Assembly: GCF_000152965.1 (NCBI RefSeq) | Contig: NZ_CH902583.1 | Coordinates: 2,066,754-2,130,753, forward strand | Length of the DNA stretch: 64,000 nucleotides | Reading direction: 5' to 3' | Source: Roseobacter sp. MED193 | GTDB lineage: Bacteria > Pseudomonadota > Alphaproteobacteria > Rhodobacterales > Rhodobacteraceae | In this document: piece by piece, positions 34,039 through 41,417 of the stretch | Layout of the letters: each line of letters starts with the position of its first letter | Numbering within the stretch: the stretch's first letter is position 1 | Position numbers and translations under genes: made by a program | Notes under the pieces: model-generated | The model's database searches: none | Told to the model about the DNA's origin: nothing | What the model saw: the letters and a program-made list of their open reading frames with translations, nothing else

Positions 34039-34330
34039 AGGGCTACCTCTAATTTGGGTGCACCGTAACGGTCACCGATCTTCTCGCATTCTGCGATATT
34101 TGATATAATTCATGCCTTTGCCCACAGCGCAATGGCCAAGATTGGATTTGAGTGCATTTACTATTGGTGTTGATAAAATAGCAAAATCGAACATTTGGGG
34201 CTCAAATCACCTTAGGAGACCTTGAAGAAATTTCACCGCTCCAAAAAGTTGCGCTCCCCTAAAACCCTCTCTTCCATGTCGCTGCCAGCTCACCTATGAA
34301 ATTCTCAGGAACGAGAATGGGAAGCGGCGC
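34039..34330. other. 292-base divergent promoter region
   Basis: This AT-richer region separates the M20 gene from the saccharopine operon. It contains TATAAT at 34104-34109 (plus strand), without a good -35, and TTGAGT with TGATAA 17 bases on (near 34147). A small inverted repeat ACCGT-A-ACGGT lies at about 34063-34073. None is strong enough for a firm promoter call. I see no gene. Confidence 0.45.
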
Positions 34331-34981
34331 ATGACACATATCACCCTTATCCGCCACGGGCAGGCCAACACCGAGGCCCGCGATGAGGTCAGCTATGACC
34401 GGCTCAGTGAGCTGGGTCATCAGCAAGCTGCCTGGCTTGGTGCGCATCTGGAAAGCAGCGGCATTCATCACCCACGCGTCTATTGCGGTACCCTGACCCG
34501 CCATATCGAGACCGCAGCAGGCATGGGGCATGATGAGGTCGTTCAGGATGCCCGTCTCAACGAGATGGAGTATTTCACCATGGCCCAAGCCATGGAGGCC
34601 CAGCAGGGTCTGCCTGTCCCACAGGAGCGCGAGGGCTTTATTGCCCACCTGCCCAAGGTGTTCAAAGCCTGGTCGGCGGGTGAGATTGAGAACCCACCAG
34701 AAAGCTGGAGCGATTTTGAAAGTCGTACTCAATCGGTTCTGACCGAGATTGCCGCGGGCGATGGCCCCGCTCTGGTGGTCACCTCTGGGGGCTTTATCTC
34801 GATGGCAATGCGACAGGCCATGGGGTTGGATACCGATGGCATGGCCCGCATGGCGCTGGCGATTATGAATACATCAATGCACCGCCTGTTCCCCATTGGC
34901 GGTCACCTGAGCCCCGTTCTGTTCAATGCAGTCCCGCATCTGGATAGGGCGGATCGGCAACACGCTCAAACGCATCTATAA
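34331..34981 (+). CDS. histidine phosphatase superfamily protein with a changed second active-site His
   Basis: The 216-residue product has the superfamily start LIRHGQAN (Arg8, His9) and the TLTRHIETA segment. ARLNEMEYFTM supplies the acidic residue. The second catalytic histidine normally found in a VSHGG motif is replaced: the region reads VVTSGGFIS. The protein may be a weak phosphatase, use another residue, or act on something else. It leads a plus-strand run with GST, two saccharopine dehydrogenases and a SemiSWEET, 45 bases before the GST gene. Its link to lysine metabolism is not evident. The start has AAGCGG a little upstream. Confidence 0.85.
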   Translation: MTHITLIRHGQANTEARDEVSYDRLSELGHQQAAWLGAHLESSGIHHPRVYCGTLTRHIETAAGMGHDEVVQDARLNEMEYFTMAQAMEAQQGLPVPQEREGFIAHLPKVFKAWSAGEIENPPESWSDFESRTQSVLTEIAAGDGPALVVTSGGFISMAMRQAMGLDTDGMARMALAIMNTSMHRLFPIGGHLSPVLFNAVPHLDRADRQHAQTHL

Positions 34982-35026
34982 CGGCCGGACCCCAATCAGA
35001 AGCCAAGCCCCAACAGGAGATCTGAC

Positions 35027-35641
35027 ATGCAGCTTTACTACTCCCCAGGCACAATCTCGGTTGCCGTGGCCATCGCACTGGAAGAGGCCGGTCTCGACTA
35101 TGAGGCCGTTAAAATTGATTTTGCCAACAAGGAACAGCTCAGCCCGGCCTATGCGCAGATCAATCCAAAGGCCCGTGTGCCGGCATTGGCGGTGGAGGGC
35201 GGCATCCTGACTGAGACCGGCGCCTTGCTGGATTATATCGCCGATGTCGCCCCCACAGCAGGCCTGCGCCCCAGCGATCCGGTGTTGCTCGCCCGGATGC
35301 GTGAGGTGATGTATTATCTCGCCTCCACCATGCACGTGAACCACGCCCATAAACTGCGCGGCAGTCGCTGGGCCAGCAAGACCTCTAGCTACAAGGACAT
35401 GCAGGCCAAGGTGCCCCAGACCATGGCAGAGAGCTGCGCCCATCTGAGCCAATACGGGCTGCGCGGCCCCTTTGTGCTGGGCGATGAGGTCAGCCTGGCA
35501 GATTGCTATCTGTATGTGGTTTGCACCTGGCTGGAGGGCGATGGCGTCACCCTTGCAGATTTTCCAAAAATACAGTCCTTCATGACGGCAATGGAACAGC
35601 GCGACTCGCTGCGCGCCGTTTATGCCAAGGACATGCTCTAA
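35027..35641 (+). CDS. gst: glutathione S-transferase family protein
   Basis: The 204-residue protein has an N-terminal thioredoxin-like domain (1-78) with LYYSPGTISVAVAIALEEAG and the cis-proline RVPALAVEGG, followed by TETGALLDYIA that binds the gamma-glutamyl part of glutathione. The helical domain (85-204) has the VLGDEVSLADCYLYVV motif. The cysteine found in beta-class enzymes (SPGACS) is replaced by TIS, so the activating residue is probably a Ser or Thr. CAGGAGATCTGAC precedes the ATG. It lies 11 bases before the lysine-type saccharopine dehydrogenase gene, and this close linkage suggests co-expression. The substrate is unknown. Confidence 0.9.
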   Translation: MQLYYSPGTISVAVAIALEEAGLDYEAVKIDFANKEQLSPAYAQINPKARVPALAVEGGILTETGALLDYIADVAPTAGLRPSDPVLLARMREVMYYLASTMHVNHAHKLRGSRWASKTSSYKDMQAKVPQTMAESCAHLSQYGLRGPFVLGDEVSLADCYLYVVCTWLEGDGVTLADFPKIQSFMTAMEQRDSLRAVYAKDML

Positions 35642-35652
35642 AGGATTCCACA

Positions 35653-36705
35653 ATGACACATCTCTGGGTACGGGCCGAACAGCGCCCCAATGAAGACCGT
35701 GTAGGCCTGACGCCCGAAGGCGCCAAGGCGCTTCTGTCAGGCGGCATCAAGGTCACGGTGGAGGAGAGCTCGGTCCGGGCGATCCCGCTGCAGGGCTACA
35801 TCGATGCGGGCTGCGAAATCGCGCCAGAGAACTCCTGGCCCACAGCACCAGCGGACGCCATCATCTTTGGTCTGAAAGAGCTGCCCGAAGATGGCACGCC
35901 CCTGCCGCATCGCCACATTATGTTTGGCCATGCCTTCAAGGGTCAGCATTCCGGCAAGGCGCTGCTGGATCGTTTCGCGGCTGGTGGCGGTACACTATAT
36001 GATCTGGAGTATCTGGTGGATGAGGCTGGCCGCCGGGTCGCGGCCTTTGGCTATTGGGCGGGCTATGCGGGCGCTGCGGTCACCCTCAAGAGCTGGTGCG
36101 CGCAACAACGGGGCGAGATCTGCGGCCCGGTTGGTGTTTACCCCGGCAAGGATGCCCTGCTGACCGAATTAGGTGCAGAGCTTAAAGCCGTGCCGGCGGA
36201 TGTCCCTACGGCCATTGTCATCGGCGCTATGGGCCGGGTTGGCACCGGTGCCGCTGACCTGTGCGAAGCCATGGGGGTCACAGTCACCAAATGGGACATG
36301 GCAGAGACCGCAAGCGGCGGCCCTTTCCCGGAAATCCTGCAGCATGATCTGTTCCTCAATTGCATCTTTGCCCGCCCCGGCACGCCCGTCTTTGTGCCTG
36401 CCGAAGCGCTCACCGCCGCGCGCAAACTGACCGCGATCGGCGATGTGGCCTGTGACCCAGACAGCGACTACAACCCGGTGCCCATCTATGCTGAGGCCAC
36501 CAGTTGGGAGGCGCCAGCCCTGCGGGTCGCCAATGACCCGGTGATGGATGTCATGGCGATTGATAACCTGCCTTCGATGTTGCCGGTGGAGAGCTCTGAG
36601 GACTATGCTGCACAGCTGCTGCCCTCGCTGCTGACGCTCACCGATCTGAAGACGGGCGTCTGGGGCCGGGCTGAAACCACATTCCTCGACTTTGTGCCCG
36701 CCTGA
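35653..36705 (+). CDS. saccharopine dehydrogenase, lysine-forming type (Lys1-like)
   Basis: The 350-residue product resembles Lys1 and the lysine-ketoglutarate reductase half of the plant/animal LKR-SDH enzyme. These interconvert lysine plus 2-oxoglutarate with saccharopine. The N-terminus reads LWVRAEQRPNEDRVGLTPEGA; HIMFGHAFKGQ and TLYDLEYLVDEAGRRVAAFGYW are the substrate-site segments, and VIGAMGRVGTGAADL is the nucleotide-binding loop. ATG 35653 follows AAGGATTC. Together with the Lys9-type gene two positions downstream it gives the saccharopine route of lysine breakdown, since lysine synthesis in this group uses diaminopimelate. Its stop shares one base with the SemiSWEET start. Confidence 0.9.
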   Translation: MTHLWVRAEQRPNEDRVGLTPEGAKALLSGGIKVTVEESSVRAIPLQGYIDAGCEIAPENSWPTAPADAIIFGLKELPEDGTPLPHRHIMFGHAFKGQHSGKALLDRFAAGGGTLYDLEYLVDEAGRRVAAFGYWAGYAGAAVTLKSWCAQQRGEICGPVGVYPGKDALLTELGAELKAVPADVPTAIVIGAMGRVGTGAADLCEAMGVTVTKWDMAETASGGPFPEILQHDLFLNCIFARPGTPVFVPAEALTAARKLTAIGDVACDPDSDYNPVPIYAEATSWEAPALRVANDPVMDVMAIDNLPSMLPVESSEDYAAQLLPSLLTLTDLKTGVWGRAETTFLDFVPA

Positions 36706-36953
36706 TGGAACTCTATCTGGGATATTTCGCGGCCTTTATGGGGACGATCTGCTGGCTGCCACAGGCCTGGAAGGCCTGGGCCAGTCGCGATACCTCTGGC
36801 CTATCTCTGCCTGCAAATCTAATGTTTCTGCTGACCGTCAGCCTGTGGTTTTTATACGGAATCCTGGTCGGTGACTGGCCGATCATCATTGCAAATATCT
36901 GCGCCATTCTCATCGTGCTGAGCATTGTCGCTGCCAAACTGCGTTACAAATAA
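36705..36953 (+). CDS. SemiSWEET family transporter (PQ-loop protein)
   Basis: The 82-residue product has three membrane helices (about 4-22, 36-52, 58-76) and the PQ motif in TICWLPQAWKAW at residues 14-25, matching the SemiSWEET/MtN3 half-transporter. Two copies dimerise to form a channel-like carrier; studied ones move sugars. Here the gene sits between two saccharopine dehydrogenase genes, overlapping the first by one base and ending 12 bases before the second. A substrate related to lysine catabolism is therefore plausible, but unproven. The start is fixed by the TGATG overlap. Confidence 0.92.
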   Translation: MELYLGYFAAFMGTICWLPQAWKAWASRDTSGLSLPANLMFLLTVSLWFLYGILVGDWPIIIANICAILIVLSIVAAKLRYK

Positions 36954-36965
36954 GGGAGAACTCTC

Positions 36966-38108
36966 ATGACTATTCACTGGTGCGGCACCGGCCTCTCCGC
37001 CATCCCAGGCCTGCGTCGCCTGCTGGAGGCTGGTCACGATGTCGCTGTCTGGAATCGCACCGCCGACAAGGCGCGCGAAGCAGTCGGCGATCTCACTTCC
37101 AACATTCATGTCTTTGACATTAACAACTTGGGGGAAATGCTCAGCCCGGCGGATGTTGTCGTCTCGATGCTGCCCGGTGACTGGCATGTGCCGCTAGCAG
37201 AACTGGCGATCTCAAAAGGGGCGCATTTTGTTTCTTCGTCCTACATCGCGCCAGAAATGCGAGCGCTGAATGACAAGGCCAAAGCAGCCGGTGTCGCGCT
37301 GGTCAACGAGGTGGGTCTTGACCCTGGGATTGACCACCTGATGGCTCACGCCCTGGTGGATGAATACAAGGCGTCGGAGGCTTTTGACTCCGTAAATGAG
37401 CTGAGCTTCCTCTCCTATTGTGGCGGCATTCCCAAGACCCCCAACCCCTTCCGCTATAAATTCAGCTGGTCGCCCCTGGGCGTGCTGAAGGCGCTGCGGT
37501 CACCGTCGAAATCAATCCGTGATTTCAAAGAGCTGGACGTCGCCCGTCCCTGGGATGCGATCTCAACCTTCGACGCCCCGCTGCCAACCCCAGAAAGCTT
37601 TGAGGTCTATCCAAACCGCGACTCCCTGCCCTTTATAGGGCAGTATCACTTTGGCGCCGACTGGAAGGTGAAGGAATTCGTCCGCGGCACCCTGCGCCTG
37701 AACGGCTGGACCGAGGCCTGGGGGGATGTGTTCAAAGAGGTAGAGACGCTCGAAGGCGAAACTGGCGATGCCCGCCTGAAGGAAATGTCAGATCAGTTCT
37801 GGGAGGAAAACTCCTATGACGAGGGTGAACCTGACCGGGTTGTGCTCTGTGTCGATCTCAAGGCTGAAAAGGACGGCGCAGCGGTCTGGCATAAGACCTA
37901 TGTGATGGATGCCTGGGGCGACGAACGTGGAACCGCCATGGCGCGCCTGGTTTCCTATCCTGTGTCCTATGCCATTGAGGCGGTGATGAACGGCAAGATT
38001 GCCGCCGGTGTCCATGCGGCGCCGAGCGATGCTGGTTTGGTCGCGGATTGGATGGGCAAGATTGGTAGCCTGGCACAGCACCTGGAGATCACCGACCGTC
38101 TGGCCTGA
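36966..38108 (+). CDS. saccharopine dehydrogenase, glutamate-forming type (Lys9-like)
   Basis: The 380-residue product belongs to the saccharopine reductase family, splitting saccharopine to glutamate and aminoadipate semialdehyde. The N-terminal nucleotide fold begins IHWCGTGLSAIPGLRRLLEA, with DVAVWNRTADKA as the second strand and SSYIAPEMRALNDKAKAAGV typical of Lys9. NEVGLDPGIDHLMAH and YCGGIPKTPNPFRYKFSWSP line the substrate site. The first glycine motif reads GTGLSAIPG rather than GxGxxG, which is common in this subgroup. GGGAGAA precedes the ATG. It ends the operon with a strong terminator 24 bases downstream. Confidence 0.92.
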   Translation: MTIHWCGTGLSAIPGLRRLLEAGHDVAVWNRTADKAREAVGDLTSNIHVFDINNLGEMLSPADVVVSMLPGDWHVPLAELAISKGAHFVSSSYIAPEMRALNDKAKAAGVALVNEVGLDPGIDHLMAHALVDEYKASEAFDSVNELSFLSYCGGIPKTPNPFRYKFSWSPLGVLKALRSPSKSIRDFKELDVARPWDAISTFDAPLPTPESFEVYPNRDSLPFIGQYHFGADWKVKEFVRGTLRLNGWTEAWGDVFKEVETLEGETGDARLKEMSDQFWEENSYDEGEPDRVVLCVDLKAEKDGAAVWHKTYVMDAWGDERGTAMARLVSYPVSYAIEAVMNGKIAAGVHAAPSDAGLVADWMGKIGSLAQHLEITDRLA

Positions 38109-38131
38109 GGCATCAGCCTATCACCATTCGA

Positions 38132-38157
38132 GGGGCCTGCGCGAGCGGGCCCTTTTT
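38132..38157 (+). terminator. terminator of the saccharopine operon
   Basis: GGGCCTGC and GCGGGCCC (one T-G pair) form an 8-bp stem around a GCGA tetraloop, followed by five T residues. Confidence 0.93.
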
Positions 38158-38188
38158 CATTTCTTCAGGGCGCGGTTCTGGATCAGGC

Positions 38189-38839
38189 TTGCACTCTCCG
38201 GCGCGCTGGTATCCGGTAGCAGAAAGTGCGTTTGGAGTAGCCCTGTTGAATCTCGCGAAAAAATTCACCGCCCCAAAGGGCACGATCCTGTTCAGCCCAG
38301 GCCAAGACTGCCCTGGGTTTCTCATCTTGAAACAGGGCTGCATCAAGGTCACTCTGACCGGCAGCAGTGGGCGCGAGGTCGTGCTTTACCGGGTCCATCC
38401 CGGTGAGGTCTGCCTGCAGACCTTTACCTGCCTGATCGAAGATCAGACCTATTCCGCCGAGGGCGTTGTCGAAGAAGATCTGCAAGGCGACTTGATCTCG
38501 GCGGGTCAGTTTCGTCAGGTGATGGAACAGGATGACGCCTTTCGCAACGATGTACTGACTTCGGTGGCGCTACGATTTAGCGAATATCAGCAACTGATCG
38601 AAGACGTTGCCCTCACAGGATTTGATGCCCGCCTTGCCAAGGTTTTGCTGCGTCTTGTCGATGCAACCGGGATTGTACATGTTACCCATACGGCACTGGC
38701 TGCAGAAACAGCTTCAGGCCGGGCCTATGTATCGCGCCGTCTGGCAGAATTTGCCCGCCGTGGCATAGTCGAACAGCTTGCAGAGGGTATTCGCCTGTGC
38801 AACCCGGCTGAACTGGCTCAGATTTCCGAACAAAAATAG
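38189..38839 (+). CDS. Crp/Fnr family regulator with four N-terminal-domain cysteines
   Basis: The roughly 216-residue product has a cyclic-nucleotide-type beta-barrel (about 25-110: GTILFSPGQDCPGF, GREVVLYRVHPGE), a dimerisation helix and a winged helix (about 165-210: ETASGRAYVSRRLAEFARRG). Cysteines lie at 41, 51, 75 and 81 (full-length numbering), close enough to bind a cluster or act as a thiol switch. The pattern differs from Fnr, whose cysteines are at the extreme N-terminus. The start is uncertain: TTG 38189 gives the usual N-terminal helix, while TTG 38246 has GGAG in front. The next gene encodes DUF2892 and is probably its target. Confidence 0.85.
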   Translation: MHSPARWYPVAESAFGVALLNLAKKFTAPKGTILFSPGQDCPGFLILKQGCIKVTLTGSSGREVVLYRVHPGEVCLQTFTCLIEDQTYSAEGVVEEDLQGDLISAGQFRQVMEQDDAFRNDVLTSVALRFSEYQQLIEDVALTGFDARLAKVLLRLVDATGIVHVTHTALAAETASGRAYVSRRLAEFARRGIVEQLAEGIRLCNPAELAQISEQK

Positions 38840-38855
38840 CTTTCTTTGCAGATCT

Positions 38856-38870
38856 GGTGACTCTGTCACC
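38856..38870. promoter_or_regulatory. perfect palindrome ahead of the DUF2892 gene
   Basis: GGTGAC-TCT-GTCACC is a perfect inverted repeat about 60 bases before the DUF2892 start codon and just after the Crp/Fnr gene. It resembles a Crp-type half-site pair with altered spacing. No T-run follows, so an operator is more likely than a terminator. Confidence 0.5.
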
Positions 38871-38929
38871 GCGCCTCACATCTTCTTTTTGCTATGCTTT
38901 TTTCAGCACCGCAAAAGAGGAGATTTTCC

Positions 38930-39121
38930 ATGACTAAGAACGAAGGCAAAACGGACCGTATCCTGCGTGTCATCACCGGCATCATACTGCTCTCACTGAT
39001 CTTTATCGGCCCCCAGTCGCTTTGGGGTTTGATCGGTATTGTGCCTCTGGCCACCGGCCTTCTGGGCAACTGCCCACTCTATTCGATCTTAGGTATCAAC
39101 ACCTGCTCGCTGAAAAGCTGA
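38930..39121 (+). CDS. DUF2892 (YgaP-type) small membrane protein
   Basis: The 63-residue product is a DUF2892 inner-membrane protein with two hydrophobic helices, TGIILLSLIFIG and GLIGIVPLATGLLG. The family pattern NCPLYSILGINTCS carries two cysteines near the C-terminus. The domain occurs alone or fused to rhodanese in YgaP, pointing to sulfur or persulfide chemistry at the membrane. ATG 38930 has AGAGGAG seven bases ahead. It follows a cysteine-rich Crp/Fnr regulator, which may control it through the palindrome between them. Confidence 0.88.
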   Translation: MTKNEGKTDRILRVITGIILLSLIFIGPQSLWGLIGIVPLATGLLGNCPLYSILGINTCSLKS

Positions 39122-39209
39122 GCTCAGCAGGCGCGCCCTTTGGCGGAAGGGAGCGCCCCTTTGACAGCCCTTCTCAAAATTGGGCTGGCAAGATCGCATC
39201 TGCGCAAAT

Positions 39210-39223
39210 TTGCGCTAGATCAA
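39210..39223 (+). promoter_or_regulatory. Fnr-like site upstream of the U32 gene
   Basis: TTGCGCTAGATCAA matches the Fnr consensus TTGAT-N4-ATCAA at eight of ten positions, with one half perfect. It lies about 50-60 bases before the U32 start, a typical activator position. Confidence 0.4.
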
Positions 39224-39268
39224 ATCGCCATACCCTGGCTTGCTCTATAGGCGCGTTTTCCAGTCCTG

Positions 39269-40963
39269 GTGAAGGGTATGAAACCGATGATCCGCCCCGC
39301 GTCCTCTCCCGAGCATCGCTCTGAACTCTTGATGCCCGCAGGCAACCTGCGCAAGCTCAAGCTCGCCATTCTCTACGGGGCTGACGCCGTCTATCTGGGC
39401 ACGCCGGATATGTCCCTGCGCACAAAATCCGAGTTCTCCTTGGAAGAGGTAATTGAGGGTGTAGCGTTTTGCCATGCATACGGACGGCGCGCCTATCTGA
39501 CGCTGAACCTGTTTTCCCATAATAAAGACATCGACAAGCTGGATGAGTATGTCGAGACCGTCCGCAAGGTGCGCCCTGATGGGTTGATCATCGCCGATCC
39601 CGGTGTGTTCCAATACGTCAAGGATCGCGCACCAGAGCTGCCTCTGCATATCTCCACCCAGAGTAATATCTGCTCCTGGCTCTCGGTGAAATTCTGGCAG
39701 GATCAGGGGGCTGAGCTTTGCGTTTTGGCCCGCGAGGTCTCCTTTGCCGAGCTGAAAGAGATCCGCGAGAAATGCCCGGATATCAAGCTAGAGGCCTTTG
39801 TCCATGGCGCTATGTGCATGACCTATTCCGGCCGCTGCCTCTTGTCGAACTTCATGGCCGAACGCGGTGCGAACCAGGGCAACTGCGCCAATTCCTGCCG
39901 CTGGAACTATACCTTCCGCATGCGGCTCAAAGACGGCACAGTGCAGGATCTGCAGATCACCGATGACAACGCCGATATGTTCGAATTCCTGCTCGAAGAG
40001 GGCTGCCGCCCCGGTGAGCTGATGCCGATTGAGGAAGACGCGCGCGGCTCTTACATCCTCAACTCCAAAGATCTCTGCATCATGCCCAAGCTGAACGAGT
40101 ATCTGGAGATCGGCGTTGACAGTCTCAAGGTCGAGGGCCGTGGCAAGTCGGAATACTATTGCGCCATCGTGGCACGCGCCTATCGCATGGCGATTGATGA
40201 CTACTATGCTGACCCGGGAAACTGGGACCCCAAGCCCTATATGCGCGAACTGGAAGCGGTCGGGAACCGCGGATATACGCTGGCCTTCCACGAGGGGCGG
40301 CTGACGAATTACGCCCACAACTACGAACACACCGCGTCACTCGCGCAGTGGGAATATGCCGGGGTTGTCACCGAGGTGACCGAGGATGCTTTGCTGGTGG
40401 AGGTGAAGAACAAGCTAGTTGCCGGCGAGGTACTGGAATTTGTCTCGCCCATTGCCCGCGAAACCGTGCTCTTGCGGGTCTATGACTTTGAAAACGCCGC
40501 CAATGGAATGCGCACGGAGGTGGTTCAGGGCAGTACCAAGACGGTGATCCGCCTGCCCTTTACTCTGTTTGATCACGAAGAAATCGACGACCTGAAGGCG
40601 CGCTTCCCGCAATACTCCGTCCTGCGTAAGGAGCGCGCCCTGACAGAGGAACAATGGAACCGAGTGCGCTTTGACAAGCTGACCCAGGGGCTCGAGATCA
40701 GTGGCACAGAAAACCCCAAGGCCTATGCCAAGCGCCGCGATGCTCTGGCCAAAAGCATCGAGCAAGACGGAAATGAGCGACGATTCAAAACCAATCGCCT
40801 CGGGGTCGAGGGCTGCTGCGGCAAGGGCTGCAATGGCTGCATGATCTTCTGGCAAGACGATCAGTATGCCCGCGCCCGCGAGGTGCTGACCAAGCGCAAA
40901 CAGGGACAGCAGCTCAGCCGGGCCGAGGCGACCGAGCTGAAGCTAGCGGTGCCGCAGCTCTGA
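39269..40963 (+). CDS. U32 peptidase family protein (TrhP/YegQ-like, probable tRNA hydroxylation factor)
   Basis: The 564-residue protein belongs to peptidase family U32. ELLMPAGNLRKLKLAILYGADAVYLG opens the barrel. CMTYSGRCLLSNFM with NQGNCANSCRWNY contains the conserved cysteines that in this family hold an iron-sulfur cluster. E. coli TrhP (YegQ) makes 5-hydroxyuridine in tRNA; the closest role here is inferred. The C-terminal part (about 410-564) ends with an extra motif CCGKGCNGCMIFW, which could bind a second metal site. Start is uncertain among GTG 39269, ATG 39278 and ATG 39287. A Fnr-like site lies upstream. Confidence 0.87.
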   Translation: MKGMKPMIRPASSPEHRSELLMPAGNLRKLKLAILYGADAVYLGTPDMSLRTKSEFSLEEVIEGVAFCHAYGRRAYLTLNLFSHNKDIDKLDEYVETVRKVRPDGLIIADPGVFQYVKDRAPELPLHISTQSNICSWLSVKFWQDQGAELCVLAREVSFAELKEIREKCPDIKLEAFVHGAMCMTYSGRCLLSNFMAERGANQGNCANSCRWNYTFRMRLKDGTVQDLQITDDNADMFEFLLEEGCRPGELMPIEEDARGSYILNSKDLCIMPKLNEYLEIGVDSLKVEGRGKSEYYCAIVARAYRMAIDDYYADPGNWDPKPYMRELEAVGNRGYTLAFHEGRLTNYAHNYEHTASLAQWEYAGVVTEVTEDALLVEVKNKLVAGEVLEFVSPIARETVLLRVYDFENAANGMRTEVVQGSTKTVIRLPFTLFDHEEIDDLKARFPQYSVLRKERALTEEQWNRVRFDKLTQGLEISGTENPKAYAKRRDALAKSIEQDGNERRFKTNRLGVEGCCGKGCNGCMIFWQDDQYARAREVLTKRKQGQQLSRAEATELKLAVPQL

Positions 40964-40997
40964 TAAAACCACGCTGTCTTGCAAGGGAGCGGTCGGC

Positions 40998-41321
40998 CTA
41001 GCGGCCGATCAGATCCTCTTCGACGTCCTGCACATCCACGCCCAGTGCATCCAGACCCGCTTCGATATTGTCGGCCAAATGCGGCGTGCCAATCAGGTAG
41101 TCGGCAGTAGGGGTGGAGGCTTCGGACTTGGCCGTCTCAATGGCTTCCGCCAGTTCTTCACGCTCAAAACTACCCCGTCCGATCCACATAACTGCAGTGA
41201 GTTCGGCCTGTTCATCCATACCGAGACGCTCAATAAAGGCGCGTAACTCACCTTCAGCCCGGCCCAGTTCCCGCGCCATCAGGGCCACCTGTGCAACCTT
41301 GCGTTTGGAAATCTCCAACAT
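40998..41321 (-). CDS. DUF3775 domain protein
   Basis: The 107-residue acidic protein matches the DUF3775 pattern. An N-terminal helix is followed by LTAVMWIGRGSFEREELAEA and ADYLIGTPHLADNIEAGLDALG at the C-terminus. No signal or membrane part and no known function. GAAGGAGACAAACA precedes the ATG. It lies 96 bases downstream of the cyclase gene in the same direction, so it may be the last gene of the mutL-rmuC-cyclase unit. A GC hairpin overlaps its stop codon (about 40990-41010), without a T-run. Confidence 0.8.
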   Translation of the reverse strand: MLEISKRKVAQVALMARELGRAEGELRAFIERLGMDEQAELTAVMWIGRGSFEREELAEAIETAKSEASTPTADYLIGTPHLADNIEAGLDALGVDVQDVEEDLIGR

Positions 41322-41417
41322 TGTTTGTCTCCTTCTGTTCGCCGTCTGTGGTCATCTGACAGCAGCGCAAGGTCGGGGTCTTTGATCTGAGGCAAGAAAA
41401 CCGCAATGGGCAGCAGG

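Noticed and set aside
40990-41010. GC-rich hairpin over the DUF3775 stop as a terminator
   Set aside because: No T-run follows and it overlaps coding sequence.
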